This document shows positions 1 through 11,900 of a stretch of DNA of 64,000 nt, in pieces (positions within the stretch are counted from its first letter, which is position 1; each line of letters opens with the position of its first letter). Below the pieces are notes generated by a model. The model had not been told where the DNA came from and searched no databases. It saw only the letters and a list, made by a program, of their open reading frames with translations. Source of the DNA: Parelaphostrongylus tenuis (Eukaryota; Nematoda; Chromadorea; Rhabditida; Metastrongylidae); NCBI GenBank assembly GCA_019055375.1, contig JAHQIW010000324.1, positions 32,487 through 96,486 on the forward strand. The letters run 5' to 3'. Position numbers and translations under genes: made by a program.

Positions 1-63
1 TTCGGTTACCGGCCTGATGAGCTCAAATAATTTGTTATATAGATAAATCTGCGATTTTTCTAG

Positions 64-227
64 AATTATTTGGCAAGCTGACAAAGACAAACTCGCGACT
101 CTGAGCGCACTTGATCATTTGGCTGACTACGTAGCGGAACTCGAATCTCCTTCTCTTGCGTTTCTTTTCAACTACTATCGCTTTCCATCGATCTCTTAGT
201 GCTGGTGACGTCCGATCTGGTATTCCA
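64..227 (+). CDS. Probable exon(s) of unidentified upstream gene
   Basis: The sequence opens after a tttctag acceptor and ends at a gtaagt donor. The first part reads ...DKLATLSALDHLADYVAELE in one frame. The last part, which must join exon 927-1022 in phase 0, reads in a frame shifted by one base. A 39-nt intron from a gtttct donor (about 161) to the ttag at 198-199 would reconcile the frames. A one-base assembly error would also do so. Confidence 0.4.
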
Positions 228-2321
228 GTAAGTTTTCACTCTACTCAATATCAGCCTTTTAGTAACAGAAGAGTATATTTTCAATCTAGATAGTAGTTAG
301 AACATTTAGTAGCTTTTTTCATGAGTCGCGATTGATCATATGAGTCCATCAGTAATCATTTTGAGCGGTAATTTCCTGCTTTGGTAGCATTTCCTTCTGA
401 AATCTCGAAAAACATGCTGAGGCTTTTCCTTACTGGAACTAATTACTAACTAGTGACTAATTTACTCATAGCTTGCTTCTCTGTGAATACTGAGCTTTTT
501 CAGTTTGGGAAATTATGCTAGGAAGTTATCTTCCTGTTGTGCATTGCATTTTGATACTTACCCAAAATTCGCAGCCACGGAGACACACGTACACTGGCAT
601 ACACATGTACGCAACACATATGTAAATGCATATACACGTCCACATACACGTAACACACAAACTCGCATAAATATACGTACGCACACCAAAAACGCACATA
701 CACATGCATACACGTGCATACATATGCACATGTACACGCATACACGCATACGAATATACATATACAGATATACACAAATACATACACACTACTCCTTGGC
801 CACTATGGACGCTAAAATATTTTGGACGCGAAGTTATTCAGACCAGTCTAATACCATATCGCATATCAGCGTTAGCAAAATGTTTCCACTCACGTTTATA
901 TAGCACTTTTACTTTACGTCTTGCAGTTACTTGTCTCAATGATTATCTCACCGAATGTGCCGCAATCTTTTCACAAAGTCCTTTTTGGTTACCTCATGTT
1001 GCTACTCTCTGACATACCACAGGTAATCAGATATCATTTTACTCGTTTATCTCTTATTTCTTTTGTGTGAGAACAAATCTAGGTGGCAGTGGGAAACTAA
1101 CGGTTAACCAATTTTAGATCCAAATCCCTCTGGAAAGTATTCATGAGTTGATTGCATTTTTTCGTCAGTATACCATTGACAATGCAGCTGATATTGACAT
1201 ATCGGATGATACGGTGAGTACCCTGATTATGTTCGAACTTGCCAGAAACGTTTTATATGTGCTAGGTGGATGAGCGTGGTGCAGTGGTTAGAGGTACTCT
1301 GCTATACGCGTGTGGTCAGTGGCTTGATCCCGCGCCTAAGACTCACTAGGTCTTCCATCACTGAAGCTCGGTGAATTGGTACTAAGCTTCTTTGGGAGGA
1401 TAGCACCACTGACCTGGTACATCGGTAGCTCTCCACGAGTCACCGGAAAGGCCAGATTTGCAATCAGTCATCTCAAACGGTGTTTGATGTAATTGAATGC
1501 TAGGGCACATGTCTCAGAGACTGATCAAAGCTGGGAACTTTGCCCTTTATATGCTAAGTATGCACAAGGTGAAGTGATTGATTCTCAGTATCGACCTTCT
1601 TTTAATATTGACACTGATTAAATATTCCACTGTTTTCATGATGAACAGACAGGTCTCTAGGATCAAAATTCATAGAATAGACTATTGGCTGACGTTTAGG
1701 GCCGCTGCCGCTTCGCCTTCTTCAGAGCCTTGAAGTGTTAAATTGGCACAAAATTCAGTCGAACTTTTTCATAATCTCAAGAGAAAAACTTCTTGCATAG
1801 GTATTCATTCATATAGTTTTAACCGCTTCCTTTGAATACCGTTTTGTTGCTCTCAAGTCTTTCAGTCATTCAGTCATTTAACGGAGAACATTCGGGAGAC
1901 TCTCCTCATAAGAAATTCGTGGCATTAATGTTAAATATCGCCTGTTGGTCAGTTAAGTAGTATCCACATAGCTTAAGTCTTCATTAGTGAGTTAATCTCC
2001 CACAAATTAAGATACTGGATCAGTAAGTGTGACACTATAGATTGCGCATAGGCCATCAAATTGCCATTAACTTGGCTCGGATCCGTCAGTGGCTTACGTA
2101 CGTTTCGGCGGAGTCGCCAGCTTCATGAGAACCACACGTTCATTACTAACCCTAATGACTTCATTGGTATGACTTACATCTCTGTTGCATTGAGTTAGTC
2201 TTCTTGACTTCGAAACTTCGACAAATCGTGGAATTGATCAGATAGGCAACATAGGCGTGGCAACTCGGGTCCACGTTGAATCTAGAGAAAATCGCGCATA
2301 TACTGCGAAGTGCTCGACATT

Positions 2322-2393
<72 letters not shown>

Positions 2394-4540
2394 CATATTT
2401 GTAGATGTAACCTCCGCCACTTCAGAGCCAGGCGAGCGACTGTGGGTGCTTTTATTTCTAAGAGTAGTAGGAAAAATGCCGTCATATGTAGAGTGTGATT
2501 ATCCAAGCAGAGCGCAGTGCTTACTTTGCAAGACGACAGGAACGAATGAAGACATTTTACGTCTTCCACTCAGTTGCTGGAATATCAATCATGTCACAGT
2601 AAAATTTTCACGGTACCTTCAAATCGACTATCAATATCTATCTGTCATTCTGAAATGTCTTGACACAAAGCACCTAAGGCTGGGTTTTAGCTGATATAAA
2701 GAGTGTTCGAGGTGTCTGGGAGGTTGAGAGCATGAGGATTTCTTGCCACTGACATTTTAGGATCGCTTAGGAGAATGCCTGGACTATCAAAAGTGTTAAG
2801 CCAGCCTATACACGATACCTATCAGCTCCTTGGATTACGGTTTTAAGACAGCCCATTGACTATCAATAATCGTTCGTAAGCGGAGATTTCGAAAAGTTCG
2901 GAGTATATTTGTTCTTCGGAGAGGCCTTCTTACAGCGCTGTAGCGTCAAAGATAGAATTCCGTTTCACATGTGTCGCGCATGATCGCGCTTATGATTGAC
3001 TGGACAGAGCTCTTCGCCTAAACATCGCCTTCTATCAGATAGCGTAAATTTCGGATATATGAAAAGTCTAATTGTTTTTAAGAAAGGCACATTTTTGTAG
3101 GTCAGATTTTACCTTAGATTACCAAGAAGATTCGGTAGAGTAAATATTGGAGATTTCGGAAATGTACTTCTTTTCTAAAAAGGCCTTCTTACGGCGTTGT
3201 AGCAAGAAAAATAAAATTTTGTTTCACAGGCGTCGCACGGATATTCGTTATTCATTTGAGAATTTTTTCTCCGTTTCGTAGTAATTTCTAGGTTCTTTGT
3301 ATTGGAAATGTGGAAATAACTTTGTTTTGTCGTCTTGTGCTCTTAGGCTTTCTATTTTGATTCATTTCGCCAAATAGACCCGCTACTGAGCCCAAGCACA
3401 TGCACGAAAACCATATGAACATGTCGAGAAAATCATGGATTATTAGAATCATACATCTCATTCAGAGTTTCTCCTATAACTGAGGAAAAACTGTTAATTG
3501 AATAGCAAAAATCATGCGTCACATGTGAATCGCGATGCGCGATCGATTGATCAATTGCGTAATCGACCCACACCCACTCGCACAGTATAGCCCTTAAACA
3601 ACGCGCGTCGTGTTTGAAGCTCAACGACTACTCAAAGTTTAGTGGAAATTTGTTGTTTGAGCGATAATTCTTTCTGAAAATGCGTGTCCGATAACAGAAA
3701 AATATCGACTACAAGGAGAAACGTCTCGACTGATATTATACGATAATCATAACGAAATAGTTAAGCAGCATCGTAGGTAGCATGTTATATGTTTGAAGAG
3801 GTTTTGTGGGCGATGAAGCGATTAAACGAATTGATTCTAAGAAATATTGGGATGTGCATAGAAAATTGTGGTGATGTGTCGTTTTAGTAAAAAAACAGGT
3901 TGGTATTACGATACCATGCCTTTCAGATGTTTTATAGGACCACGCCAAAATTTTGATATGTCTGGTAATTATTTCTGAGCCATGCATCTCAGAAAAAAAG
4001 TCTGCGTATCCTCTATGTAAGGGGTTGGGTTCCTTCTAAGAGGGATTGGCTAAGACGAAAGGCACTGTGTTACTCACGAGGCTGTCAAGGCCGAAACACG
4101 TGTATTGCATTGTTTAAGTGCCCATAACAAGTAATTACCAGGTATTACGATATTAGGTTTTCGCAGTGAAGTGCCTCCCGCATTGACAAAGGTTTCAGGA
4201 GGTTATGATAAAAATTTTCCGCAGACTGATCTCTTCATTAAAATCAAGCATTTTTCAGATTCAATCTATAGAACGACTTCTTCTAATGCAGTTAAGCGAA
4301 GGTGAAATGATATCTGCAGCGGCAAAAAATCTCAAGGTAAATCATGTGTTGTAAGCTGTGTACATTGATGGAGAATGTCATCTTTTTTCAAAAATATGTA
4401 GCTTTACTGTTAGTTTTTTCTACATGTTGACTATACTGAGGAAATAAATTTATTTTTTGATGTTGATCGTTCACTTTAACAGGTGTTCTCATTACGCACA
4501 CAGTTAATATTTCGAGATTGCTCTAAACACTCTTACTTAA
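64..4540 (+). CDS. Unidentified gene, partial, probable helical-repeat protein
   Basis: At least four exons on the plus strand keep one reading frame across their splice sites: 927-1022 and 1118-1213 (both 96 nt), 4259-4336 (78 nt) and one opening at 4483. A likely earlier exon lies at 64-227. The joined peptide is leucine-rich and looks all-helical (for example SIHELIAFFRQY, IQSIERLLLMQLSEGE), which suggests a HEAT-type scaffold. I do not recognise the family. The 5' end lies outside the window. The last exon runs into repeat sequence from about 4531 with no donor before an in-frame stop, so the gene is either cut off by a retroelement or resumes in an exon I cannot see. It lies upstream of, and in the same direction as, the ACAD8-like gene. 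Confidence 0.55.
578..790. repeat. Degenerate (CA/TA)n alternating purine-pyrimidine tract
   Basis: About 210 bp of imperfect ACAC/ATAC/ATGTAC repeats lie inside an intron of the unidentified gene. The tract opens reading frames on both strands, but they code only for low-complexity Thr/His/Tyr or Val/Cys strings. Confidence 0.8.
927..1022 (+). CDS. Exon of unidentified upstream gene
   Basis: A cttgcag acceptor and a gtaatc donor flank 32 whole codons in phase 0. The peptide includes SMIISPNVPQSFHKVLFGYL, hydrophobic and helix-like. It joins the next exon without a frame change. Confidence 0.6.
1118..1213 (+). CDS. Exon of unidentified upstream gene
   Basis: An attttag acceptor and a gtgagt donor flank 32 codons in phase 0 (IQIPLESIHELIAFFRQY..., ending DISDDT). 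The acidic end is followed directly in frame by the exon at 4259. Confidence 0.65.
1272..1545 (+). repeat. tRNA-derived SINE, family S1, copy 1
   Basis: It begins with an RNA polymerase III A-box-like GTGGTGCAGTGGTTAGAGGT. The body (about 270 bp) is shared with copies at 12681, 41719 and 61080, including the phrase TGGGAGGATAGCA. It sits in the intron after exon 1118-1213. Confidence 0.7.
1683..2180. other. Intronic repeat fragments
   Basis: The stretch holds a short dispersed motif (GACGTTT..GCC...TTCTTCAGAGCCT, about 1690-1735) that recurs near 9715-9760. A second TTTCGGCGGAGTCGCCAGC piece lies near 2105. I see no coding exon here. Confidence 0.4.
2327..2396. repeat. (TA)n microsatellite
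   Basis: About 70 bp of nearly uninterrupted TA dinucleotides. Frames across it encode only Tyr/Ile strings and are not genes. Confidence 0.95.
2880..3260. repeat. Dispersed repeat R (two diverged units)
   Basis: Two units share 'ggccttcttac-ggcg-tgtag' followed by 'gtttcaca.g.gtcgc'. The same unit recurs near 18430-18960, 21250-21500, 22870-23170, 28850-29140 and 60060-60250. Function and class are unknown. Confidence 0.55.
4000..4240. repeat. MITE-like repeat with CACGTG core
   Basis: It contains AAGGCCGAAACACGTGTATTG and flanks seen in the foldback MITEs elsewhere in the window (for example 9000-9150 and 56575-57075). It lies in the intron before exon 4259-4336. Confidence 0.5.
4259..4336 (+). 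CDS. Exon of unidentified upstream gene
   Basis: A tttttcag acceptor and a gtaaat donor flank 26 codons in phase 0 (IQSIERLLLMQLSEGEMISA...). The frame is continuous with the exon before and with VFSLRTQLIFRDCSK at 4483. Confidence 0.6.
4483..4535 (+). CDS. Exon start of unidentified gene, broken into by a retroelement
   Basis: A tttaacag acceptor opens VFSLRTQLIFRDCSK in phase 0 after AAAKNLK. From about 4531 the sequence matches the 3' end of an RTE-like repeat also seen at 33530 and, inverted, at 27120. The open frame runs on through repeat sequence to a stop near 4640 with no donor. This marks truncation, or an exon whose remainder lies beyond the insertion. Confidence 0.4.
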
Positions 4541-5410
4541 TTGGATACTTGGATAGCCCGTCTCGACTATCTGAACGGACCACAGCACATTTTCTACTCA
4601 TTCTTTGTCTCCGTTCGCCGTCCACGGTGGTGATTCAATTTTGACAAGGTTTTTGGCGCGACTCTCATACCATCTAATCTAGAGCTCTAGAGGACATCGG
4701 TGGCTGCTCAGTATAGATGGTTCACCTGTATCACCTGTCGTCCCGTTGATCGTCGAGTGACTCGAGCGGGTACCAGCAACTCTTCCATTTTTCCCTATCG
4801 CGTGCAAGAGTAGCCCAGTGGGTCCTCCTTGCTCTAGGAATTCGCTGAGCATTATATCTTTCTTCCATCGCTTTCGTGAAGAAATCGGACCAACGGGTCA
4901 GTGGTCTTCCTTTAGAGCGCTTGACGTCCCGAGGAATCCAGTCGGTAACGGCTCTCGTCCATCGGTTGTCGTTGAAGCGCATCACGTGTCCGGCCCACCT
5001 TATTTTCGATATCCTGGCGTGTAGAACGGCGTCTCTGATTTTCGATCGTTGACGTAGGTCGGAAGTTCGGATCCTTTGTCTCATTTGCGAAATACGAGAT
5101 ACTCCTAGCATCGACCTTTCGACTGCGCGTTCGATAACGGCAAGTGATCTTTCATCCTGCTTACGTAGCGACCAGGTTTCTGCTGCATACGTTAGGGCAT
5201 ACGGTTTGATTCTACAAATACGTCCGCACAACTGTAAGACGGTGGTCGTCCTTGGGAACGGGTGTGTTCGTGTGGTGTTCACATCAATCGTTTTTTTTTT
5301 TCAGTCGTCCATCTGTCGCCTATTCTTCTTATTGAATGACTAGTTTCCATCTCATTTGTGTTTCACAGTCGATGTAGACCTTTTGGATCCCAACGTTGGG
5401 ATAAATAAGC
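4531..5410 (-). mobile_element. RTE-Y-type retroelement 3' region, split by a nested element
   Basis: The left part (4531-4725) and right part (about 5205-5410) resemble contiguous sequence at 33528-33900: a ggatacntggacngcccgtc terminus on the left, and cgtccgc...ccttgg and tcgatgtaga-type blocks on the right. They are separated by a second retroelement fragment (4731-5205), so this looks like an insertion into an older insertion. Confidence 0.5.
4731..5215 (-). mobile_element. RTE-like retrotransposon, C-terminal reverse transcriptase fragment (RTE-X)
   Basis: An uninterrupted minus-strand frame of about 160 codons encodes the end of an RTE-clade polyprotein: AAETWSLRKQDE, then ERAVERSMLGVSR, RWAGHVMR, RWTRAVTDWIPRDVKR, GRPLTRWSDFF, and WATLARDREKW before the stop. 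These blocks follow the polymerase core in nematode RTE-type elements. It is 5'-truncated, as usual for target-primed insertions. A more decayed relative lies at 20060-20560. Confidence 0.85.
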
Positions 5411-5429
5411 TTTCGAATGAGTACTAAAC

Positions 5430-5610
5430 CTTTGTTGAAAAGCCATCCCCAATCTCAGCCGAGAAGAAAATGCGCGCCCAAATCAGCTGTAACCGCATTT
5501 TTGCAATTACAGTGCTGTAAAAAAAAAAACGTTTCCAAAAACCAAATAGTGTTGAACTCTGTGGGATTCAAGTTATCTAATTATGACCGAAAGTTAGTGG
5601 AAAACACGTA
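5430..5610. repeat. Dispersed repeat R fragment
   Basis: Contains the 'ttgaaaagccat' and 'gcgcccaaat' blocks seen near 29500-29590 and 60120-60180. No coding is supported. Confidence 0.35.
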
Positions 5611-5828
5611 AAGGGCGCGTTCCGAATGGGTTAACACTATTTAAGAACGCGTCTGGCCGACGCGTAGCTGGTCATCCTTGGGATTAGTGTGAGGTCTCGT
5701 AGTCCATTATACAGCTCCTTCATGTGTTGTCGGCTCTTACTATACGACCAGCCACTTTGTGTCTGGGTATCATACGATCTTGTGTTGCTATTTCTGAATA
5801 CACTCAACAAATAAAGTGACTCTTCTTC

Positions 5829-5836
5829 ACTTTCAG
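5829..5836 (+). promoter_or_regulatory. Probable spliced-leader trans-splice acceptor
   Basis: A strong pyrimidine-rich ACTTTCAG lies immediately before the ATG of the ACAD8-like gene. Nematode mRNAs that receive a spliced leader often have such an acceptor within a few bases of the start codon. It also fixes the start choice. Confidence 0.6.
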
Positions 5837-5930
5837 ATGATTCTTCGCAATATTCTTCGGTTTTCCAGAAGTCATCTAAATCGCATCAACAAAAGGAATC
5901 ACCTTTACTGCGTTGATCGTTGGTTTTCAA
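5837..5930 (+). CDS. ACAD8: ACAD8-like exon 1: mitochondrial targeting leader
   Basis: ATG follows a TTTCAG. The frame encodes [20 protein letters not shown] then NHLYC, with VDRWFSS after it. To join exon 2 (phase 0) directly, the donor would be the weak gttgat at 5912. Donors at 5923 and 5931 would fit better by position but need a small unseen exon. The end given is the latest plausible one. Confidence 0.65.
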
Positions 5931-8900
5931 GTGCTTTTGGGCTGAGTAGTTTCCTTATTTGACATTCAAATAATTCTTTTTGGAATCCACGTTTAGTAGT
6001 TAAAAAAGAGTCACAAGACGTGTGTCAGGTACTGTGTTCGTTAACCCAAAAAAATAGTAGGGTAGCAGTATCTTCCCTCGTCATTCCTGTTCTATTTAGT
6101 CATGTAAGCTGGGAAATTGCACTTGTGAACACATTTTGGACGATATGGGCACGTATGTGTTCATTTTGACTTTACTAGGATTTCGAAGTTTTCATTACCA
6201 TATATGTGTGCATTCATTTGATATCCAATCGAAGGAAGATCCAAACAGAAGGATAGAGGGCTACAATCACTTGTTCTCAAAGGATATGCTGGCCCATCCA
6301 CATTCTTTCACTGAATTTGAGTATAAAAGTGGTTCAGTTGCTATAAAGAGTTGCCTTAAGCATATGCAGTGTTCTACATTCACAATGAGAAGTATTTTCC
6401 TGTTGAACATAGTTCTCTTGGAGTCATAACAGAACGATAATACCGCATTACCCGGTGATCATGCAGATATAGCTGCCTTTCCTGTATTACTTCCCCTTCT
6501 GAGAACCACAGAAGCGATTACATCAGCGACTTTACTCAATGGATCGTTGCCATGCATTCGACTTTATAAAAACATCGTCACACGTGTTTGAATGTATTAG
6601 TGGTCTTTACAATGACTTACGATGGCCTACCGATATTATGTCAGAACTGCTTTCCTCTCAGACAAGTCCGGCACCAACTCGCCAACCTCGGAGAGGCAGA
6701 AAGCTTGGTGAGTCTTGGGCGCGGGATTCAACCAGCGGCCATTGATTAATACGCTAAGGACCGTTGGTCCACGCCCGCTTCATCGCACGCGCGGCGGCGA
6801 GCAGTCCGCAGTGACGAGTGCCTCGTGCCGACGATTCTCGGGACGAAGCACGGACCACTGCAGACTGCTCGCGGCTGAGCCGCCCCGTGCGCAGTGGGGT
6901 GGAGTTAGTGCCGCAGACCAATGGTCCTCAACGTGCTAGTCGGCTTCGTGTGTATCGCAGGTCACCTCTGACGAGTGTGTCAGAAGCGTCCGCGGAAAAA
7001 CGACCACTTCTCAATCGGCAACCAATTATTGTGCCATTTGGCATCTAATCGACTAGTCTTTTATGGCGCATGAAGTGTGTAGATGTCGACGCAATAAAGA
7101 AACTGCGAAGTAAACTCTATTAGATGCACAAAAAATCTGATTAATGACAACAATCTGATTGCGTGATTGACAATCATACATAATGATATTCTTTTTATTT
7201 AACCGCTTATGCGGTGGTATGATGTTCCAAATGTATATTCATTGACAGAGTGATGTGCAAAGCTTTCGCGTTACGCGCGACTAGAACCCACACCTCACTC
7301 TTTCTGGGAATGCGTGCTCTATTCGTTACACTACTGACGCCTATTTTGCACATCGCTCTTTCTATGCTACAGCGCACCTATCTGTCAGCCGCCAGCCGTC
7401 AACAGCTTGGCTCGGTCTCGACATAAAACCCAGTCACGCTGACAGATATTGGGTATCATAGATCAAATGATATTTTTTATATGCCTAGCAATCATTTTTG
7501 AGCCACGCATGTCAGTGGTCTTTTAAAGGAGGGCTGACTTATTAATTCAAAACTGCCCGACTGACGAGATCGCAAGATCGAAACACGTGTATCGGGCTCT
7601 ATAAGTCAGCCCTCTAACAGACCACTGTCATGCGTGGCTCAAAAATGATTGCAAGGCATATTGAATTTTGAGCTGTGGTCTTAAGAAAATACTCGAAATG
7701 AAAGTTATGATATATTCAATATACTAGCCACGAGAAATCGAGTGTACAACACTTTGTGTTCGTTGAGTTCTTCACTGGACATAGAGCGTGAAGCGTTCGT
7801 CGTCACTAACACTTATTGTGGGGACTGGAGCACTCTCAGAGATTGGCAAAGGAAGAGAAAGGGTAACTGCCCGACTGACGAGATCGCAAGATCGAAACAC
7901 GTGTATTGGGCTCTATAAGTCAGCCCTCCTTTAACAAATCACTGACATGCGTGGCTCAAAAGTGATTGCAAGGCATATTGAATTTTGAGCTGTGGTCTTA
8001 AGAAAACACTCGAAATGAAAGTTCGGATATTTTTTTTATTTAACCGCTTATGGCGGTAGTACGATGTTCCAAATGTATACCCATTGACGTAGAGTGATGT
8101 GCAAAACTTTCGCGTTGGGCAGTATTAGAACCCACCCTCATTCTTTTTGGAGGTTTAATGTCGAGACCGACTATCCGGGCCAGGCCGTTGACAGCTGGCG
8201 GCTGACAGATAGGTGCGCTGTAGCGTAGAAAGAGCGATGTGCAAAATGGGCCTCAGTAGTGTAACGGTAGAGCACGCATTCCCGGAAAGAGTGAGGCGCG
8301 GGTTCTAGTCCCGCCTGACGCGAAGGTTTGCACATCACTCTGCTTCAGTCATACATAATGACGGTGGCACATAGAAAAAAAGAACAAAGCGAGCTCACTT
8401 TGTCGAAAAAAAGAAAAAAAAATGAAAAAGGTCCCAAATAAGTGAAAAAACTTTGGTCAACACTGAAATATCAGCGCGATGGGTGGCATCCTGGAGTAGG
8501 GCGCGATCATACCAGCAGCGAAGTATGGTCGTTGGTACGCGCAGCATGGTGGCCGATATGACTAGAGGTTTGGCCATAGCCGCAGCTTGTGCGAACGGTT
8601 GTAACCGCAGGCTGCGGTGAAACGCATTGCATGTATCTGATTAAACCAAGCACGAAAAACGGCTCTGTTCGACATGTGGTTAATTCCTGATAACAAGTTT
8701 TAAGGCCTCTATGAGTTTTGTTATGGCACTCAAAAAGTGCTATAAACGTGAATAGGTCTTCTAAACTCATCAGTAGCACGGCGCCTTCCGCTTCAGCCAA
8801 TACATTGTAAGGGGTTATGCCCGCTACATATAAAAGAATCGACGACGAAGATGTTCACTGCACGCGTAAAGTGAAATAATTACTTTGCATTGAGAGATAA

Positions 8901-11900
8901 CAAATCACTACATGTTCAGTGATATGATCCCCCGACATCTTAGTGATTAACAGTCGATGTCGCATGGCTGGTAAATTTTAGGGGATCCCTTACAAAGGAT
9001 TGGCTTAAACGAAACGACGCACCGTGTTACTGATGAGCCTGAAAGGCAGGAACACGTGTCTAGCACTTTATAGGTGCCATAATAGGCCTCATGAAAGGCT
9101 TGAAATATCTTATCAGATATTATATTGCTTTAAGCGAGTTCGCAAGAATAAACAGTCGAAGATAAATGTGTTAATTTCGTTGTCGTGAAGGTCTAGATTT
9201 TCCCGGAATTTGCATATCTTTCCTTGTGTTTGAGGGAGGAGGGGGGGGGGGGGAACGGTAGAATGTTTCAGCTATAAAGTGTGATATTTGGAGCTCAGGA
9301 CATCTGCGTTATTACGATTGAGTGTACACGTAAAAGTTATAGTAGGTGGACAGAGTAACATGTCTGACCCTTCCGATACGGCGTGTAACGAAACCGATAC
9401 ACGTGTTTTGGCGCCTCTTCGGATGCCTCACGGGATTGGCATGACCTTCAGCAAAAATCTGGCAATTATCTGGTAAATTTAGGTTCAAAGAGACTTTATC
9501 TCTAGTGATGATGAAATATCAATATACGGTATTATTGGAGCGCGCGCCACAAGCCGCTTTTCGTAGCCGTCCGAAGCCACCGCCCGTGAAAACGACTACC
9601 GTGGCGAAAGGGTAAGAAAGGGTTAAGTATTGTCTTACACATCTGGATATGTAATTGTCTATTTTTCTTCTTTATGCCATACACGAGGTCTTATATAATT
9701 TCTTTATTCATTCATCAGCTGACGTTTCGGCAGTTCACCTTCTTCAGAGCCTGCAAAGGTCAAATTGCATGCAAATCAATCAGTCAAACACCTCCATTAC
9801 TCCTTTAGAAAGAATCACCAGAATCTATCATTACCAACGAGTTTTTTTGTGGCTTGTTAGAAATACGAATATATCCCTGTAAGCATTTTCTTTTGTCAGG
9901 GATTCTTTTTGATGGGATACATCTTCAATTTTACTTAGTTCTCTAGAATATTCGATCCTATGACAAAGTGAATTCTGTTGTAGCGACGTTTGGCCTTGAT
10001 GCTGATGTGGTTGAGGTGCAGAAAGTTGCCCGCGATTTTGCTCGCCGAGAGATGTATCCTAATATGGCCACTTGGGATCAGGAGGTTATAGAATTGTTGT
10101 GTTTCTTTCTGGAAAGAAAAAAATACATGCTAGATTAGATTTGTTGTAGGAAAACAATGATGAGTATCATTTCCCACGTATTTCTAATCAACAAACTTGA
10201 TTTTAGAAAATTCACAATCTGAAATTTGCTGCTATGTTTAGGAATTTTTTCCTGTGGAAGTGTTACGCAAAGCTGGTGAGCTAGGATTCGGTGCCATTTA
10301 TTGTTCTGAGGAGTTTGGCGGTAGTGGGCTTAGTCGGCTTCATGCTTCAGTAATCTACGAACAACTCGCTGCTGGCTGCGTTTCTACGGCTGCCTACATG
10401 AGCATTCATAACATGTAGGATTTTTACATGATAAAGCTGTAACCTTTTCGGTAATGCGTGACCTTTTCTCAGATCATCGTTAACGGCTCTGTATAGCGGC
10501 CTACTAGAATCACTGTAATGCATGCGTTTCCAGATATAAATCTTGCAATTTAGGGTCATTCTCATTCTGCCTAACTGATTATTTTTACAACATCTACGAC
10601 TAGAAGCTTTCTATTACCTACAGAGAATCCATGTTGATTATTGGTATACACTTTGTAACAATTTTCTCGCAGTTGCCTGCAAACACTTTTGGAAATGTAT
10701 TTACAAGGCACAATAGCGTCGTAGAACATAAATTTCTGCACGGTGTGCAATGTCATTTTTACAAACATAAGAGAGCCTCATTGTTGATTGGGAAACACTG
10801 GCTTTTTTCCTACTATCGATCACCTCATTGAAGTCTGTCTCCGTTCACAGTCTCTCTTTCTTTGATCACAGAGCTCCCTAAGCAACGTTAAATTTCATTA
10901 CAAAACTACGACACTCATTCGAGCGCGCCTCGCCAGCCGGTCGACCGCGTCGCGTGTCAAAGGAAAAATTTACGCAGTACCGAAAGGGTCAAAAAGAAGT
11001 CCGATGTCCACTTTCTACCGGTGACCAATAAAAGAACACATACTTTTCACTTTTCCGGTAACCTCGCTGTTCGAGGTTTTCGCAGACCTTAGTATGTTAT
11101 GTCAATCTGTGAAAGTTTCCCACGCTGTAGATCTTTTTTTTTCAGGTGCGCTTGGATGATCGATACCTATGGGTCGAAAGAGTTGCGAGAAAAGCACATT
11201 CCCACTATGGCAACATTTGAAAATCTGTCTTCATATTGCTTAACAGAACCTGATTCCGGTAAAAATTCTATATTTATCCTGTAGAATCTCCACTGCGCAC
11301 TCATTTTCTCTCTGCTTAGTTGTCATCATCCTTCGTTATTTCTTAATTTCATTTTATCTTTGTTTTACAGATTTTTATTTTTACCTTTTTGCTCCTCGTT
11401 TTGTTATGTACTAGTTGAAATTTTCGGTTTTAAGGTTCCGATGCCGCAAGTTTGCGCACGACAGCACGTCTTCAAGGCGATTACTATATAGTCAACGGTT
11501 CAAAGGCATTTATTAGCGGAGCTGGCGCATCGAATACGTATGTCCACTCAGAAATTTTTGCGAGAAACATCTAAATTAACACTTTTCGATAGCCTGAGGA
11601 GTTCGGACCATTACATTTACAGAAAAGACTTTTTTACCATAGGTTAAGAGCAAATATCACTTTCCTGAGAATTTGTTAATCTTGAAGTAGGTAAAAATTA
11701 AATTTTTGCAAAAAGCGTAGTATCATCACACTGCCTCAACAGCGCTGAAATTTTATAGGATCGTGTAGATCAAATGGCAGTTGGTTCACCTCAAACAGTG
11801 AGCCGAGCAAAAGTTTACTACTTTCTCATAATATAGGGAACTCGTTGTAGATTTGCAAATCAAATCTACTGCTTGGTAACCTTTAGATACGTAGTGATGG

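Noticed and set aside
505..903. 132-codon frame rich in Thr, His and Tyr
   Set aside because: It translates the (CA/TA)n tract. Overlapping frames on both strands are equally open and low-complexity.
2238..2694. Frames with long Tyr-Ile runs on both strands
   Set aside because: They arise from the (TA)n microsatellite.
8507..8800. 97-codon minus-strand frame in ACAD8 intron 1
   Set aside because: No motif found, and it overlaps another open frame. No evidence of an independent gene.
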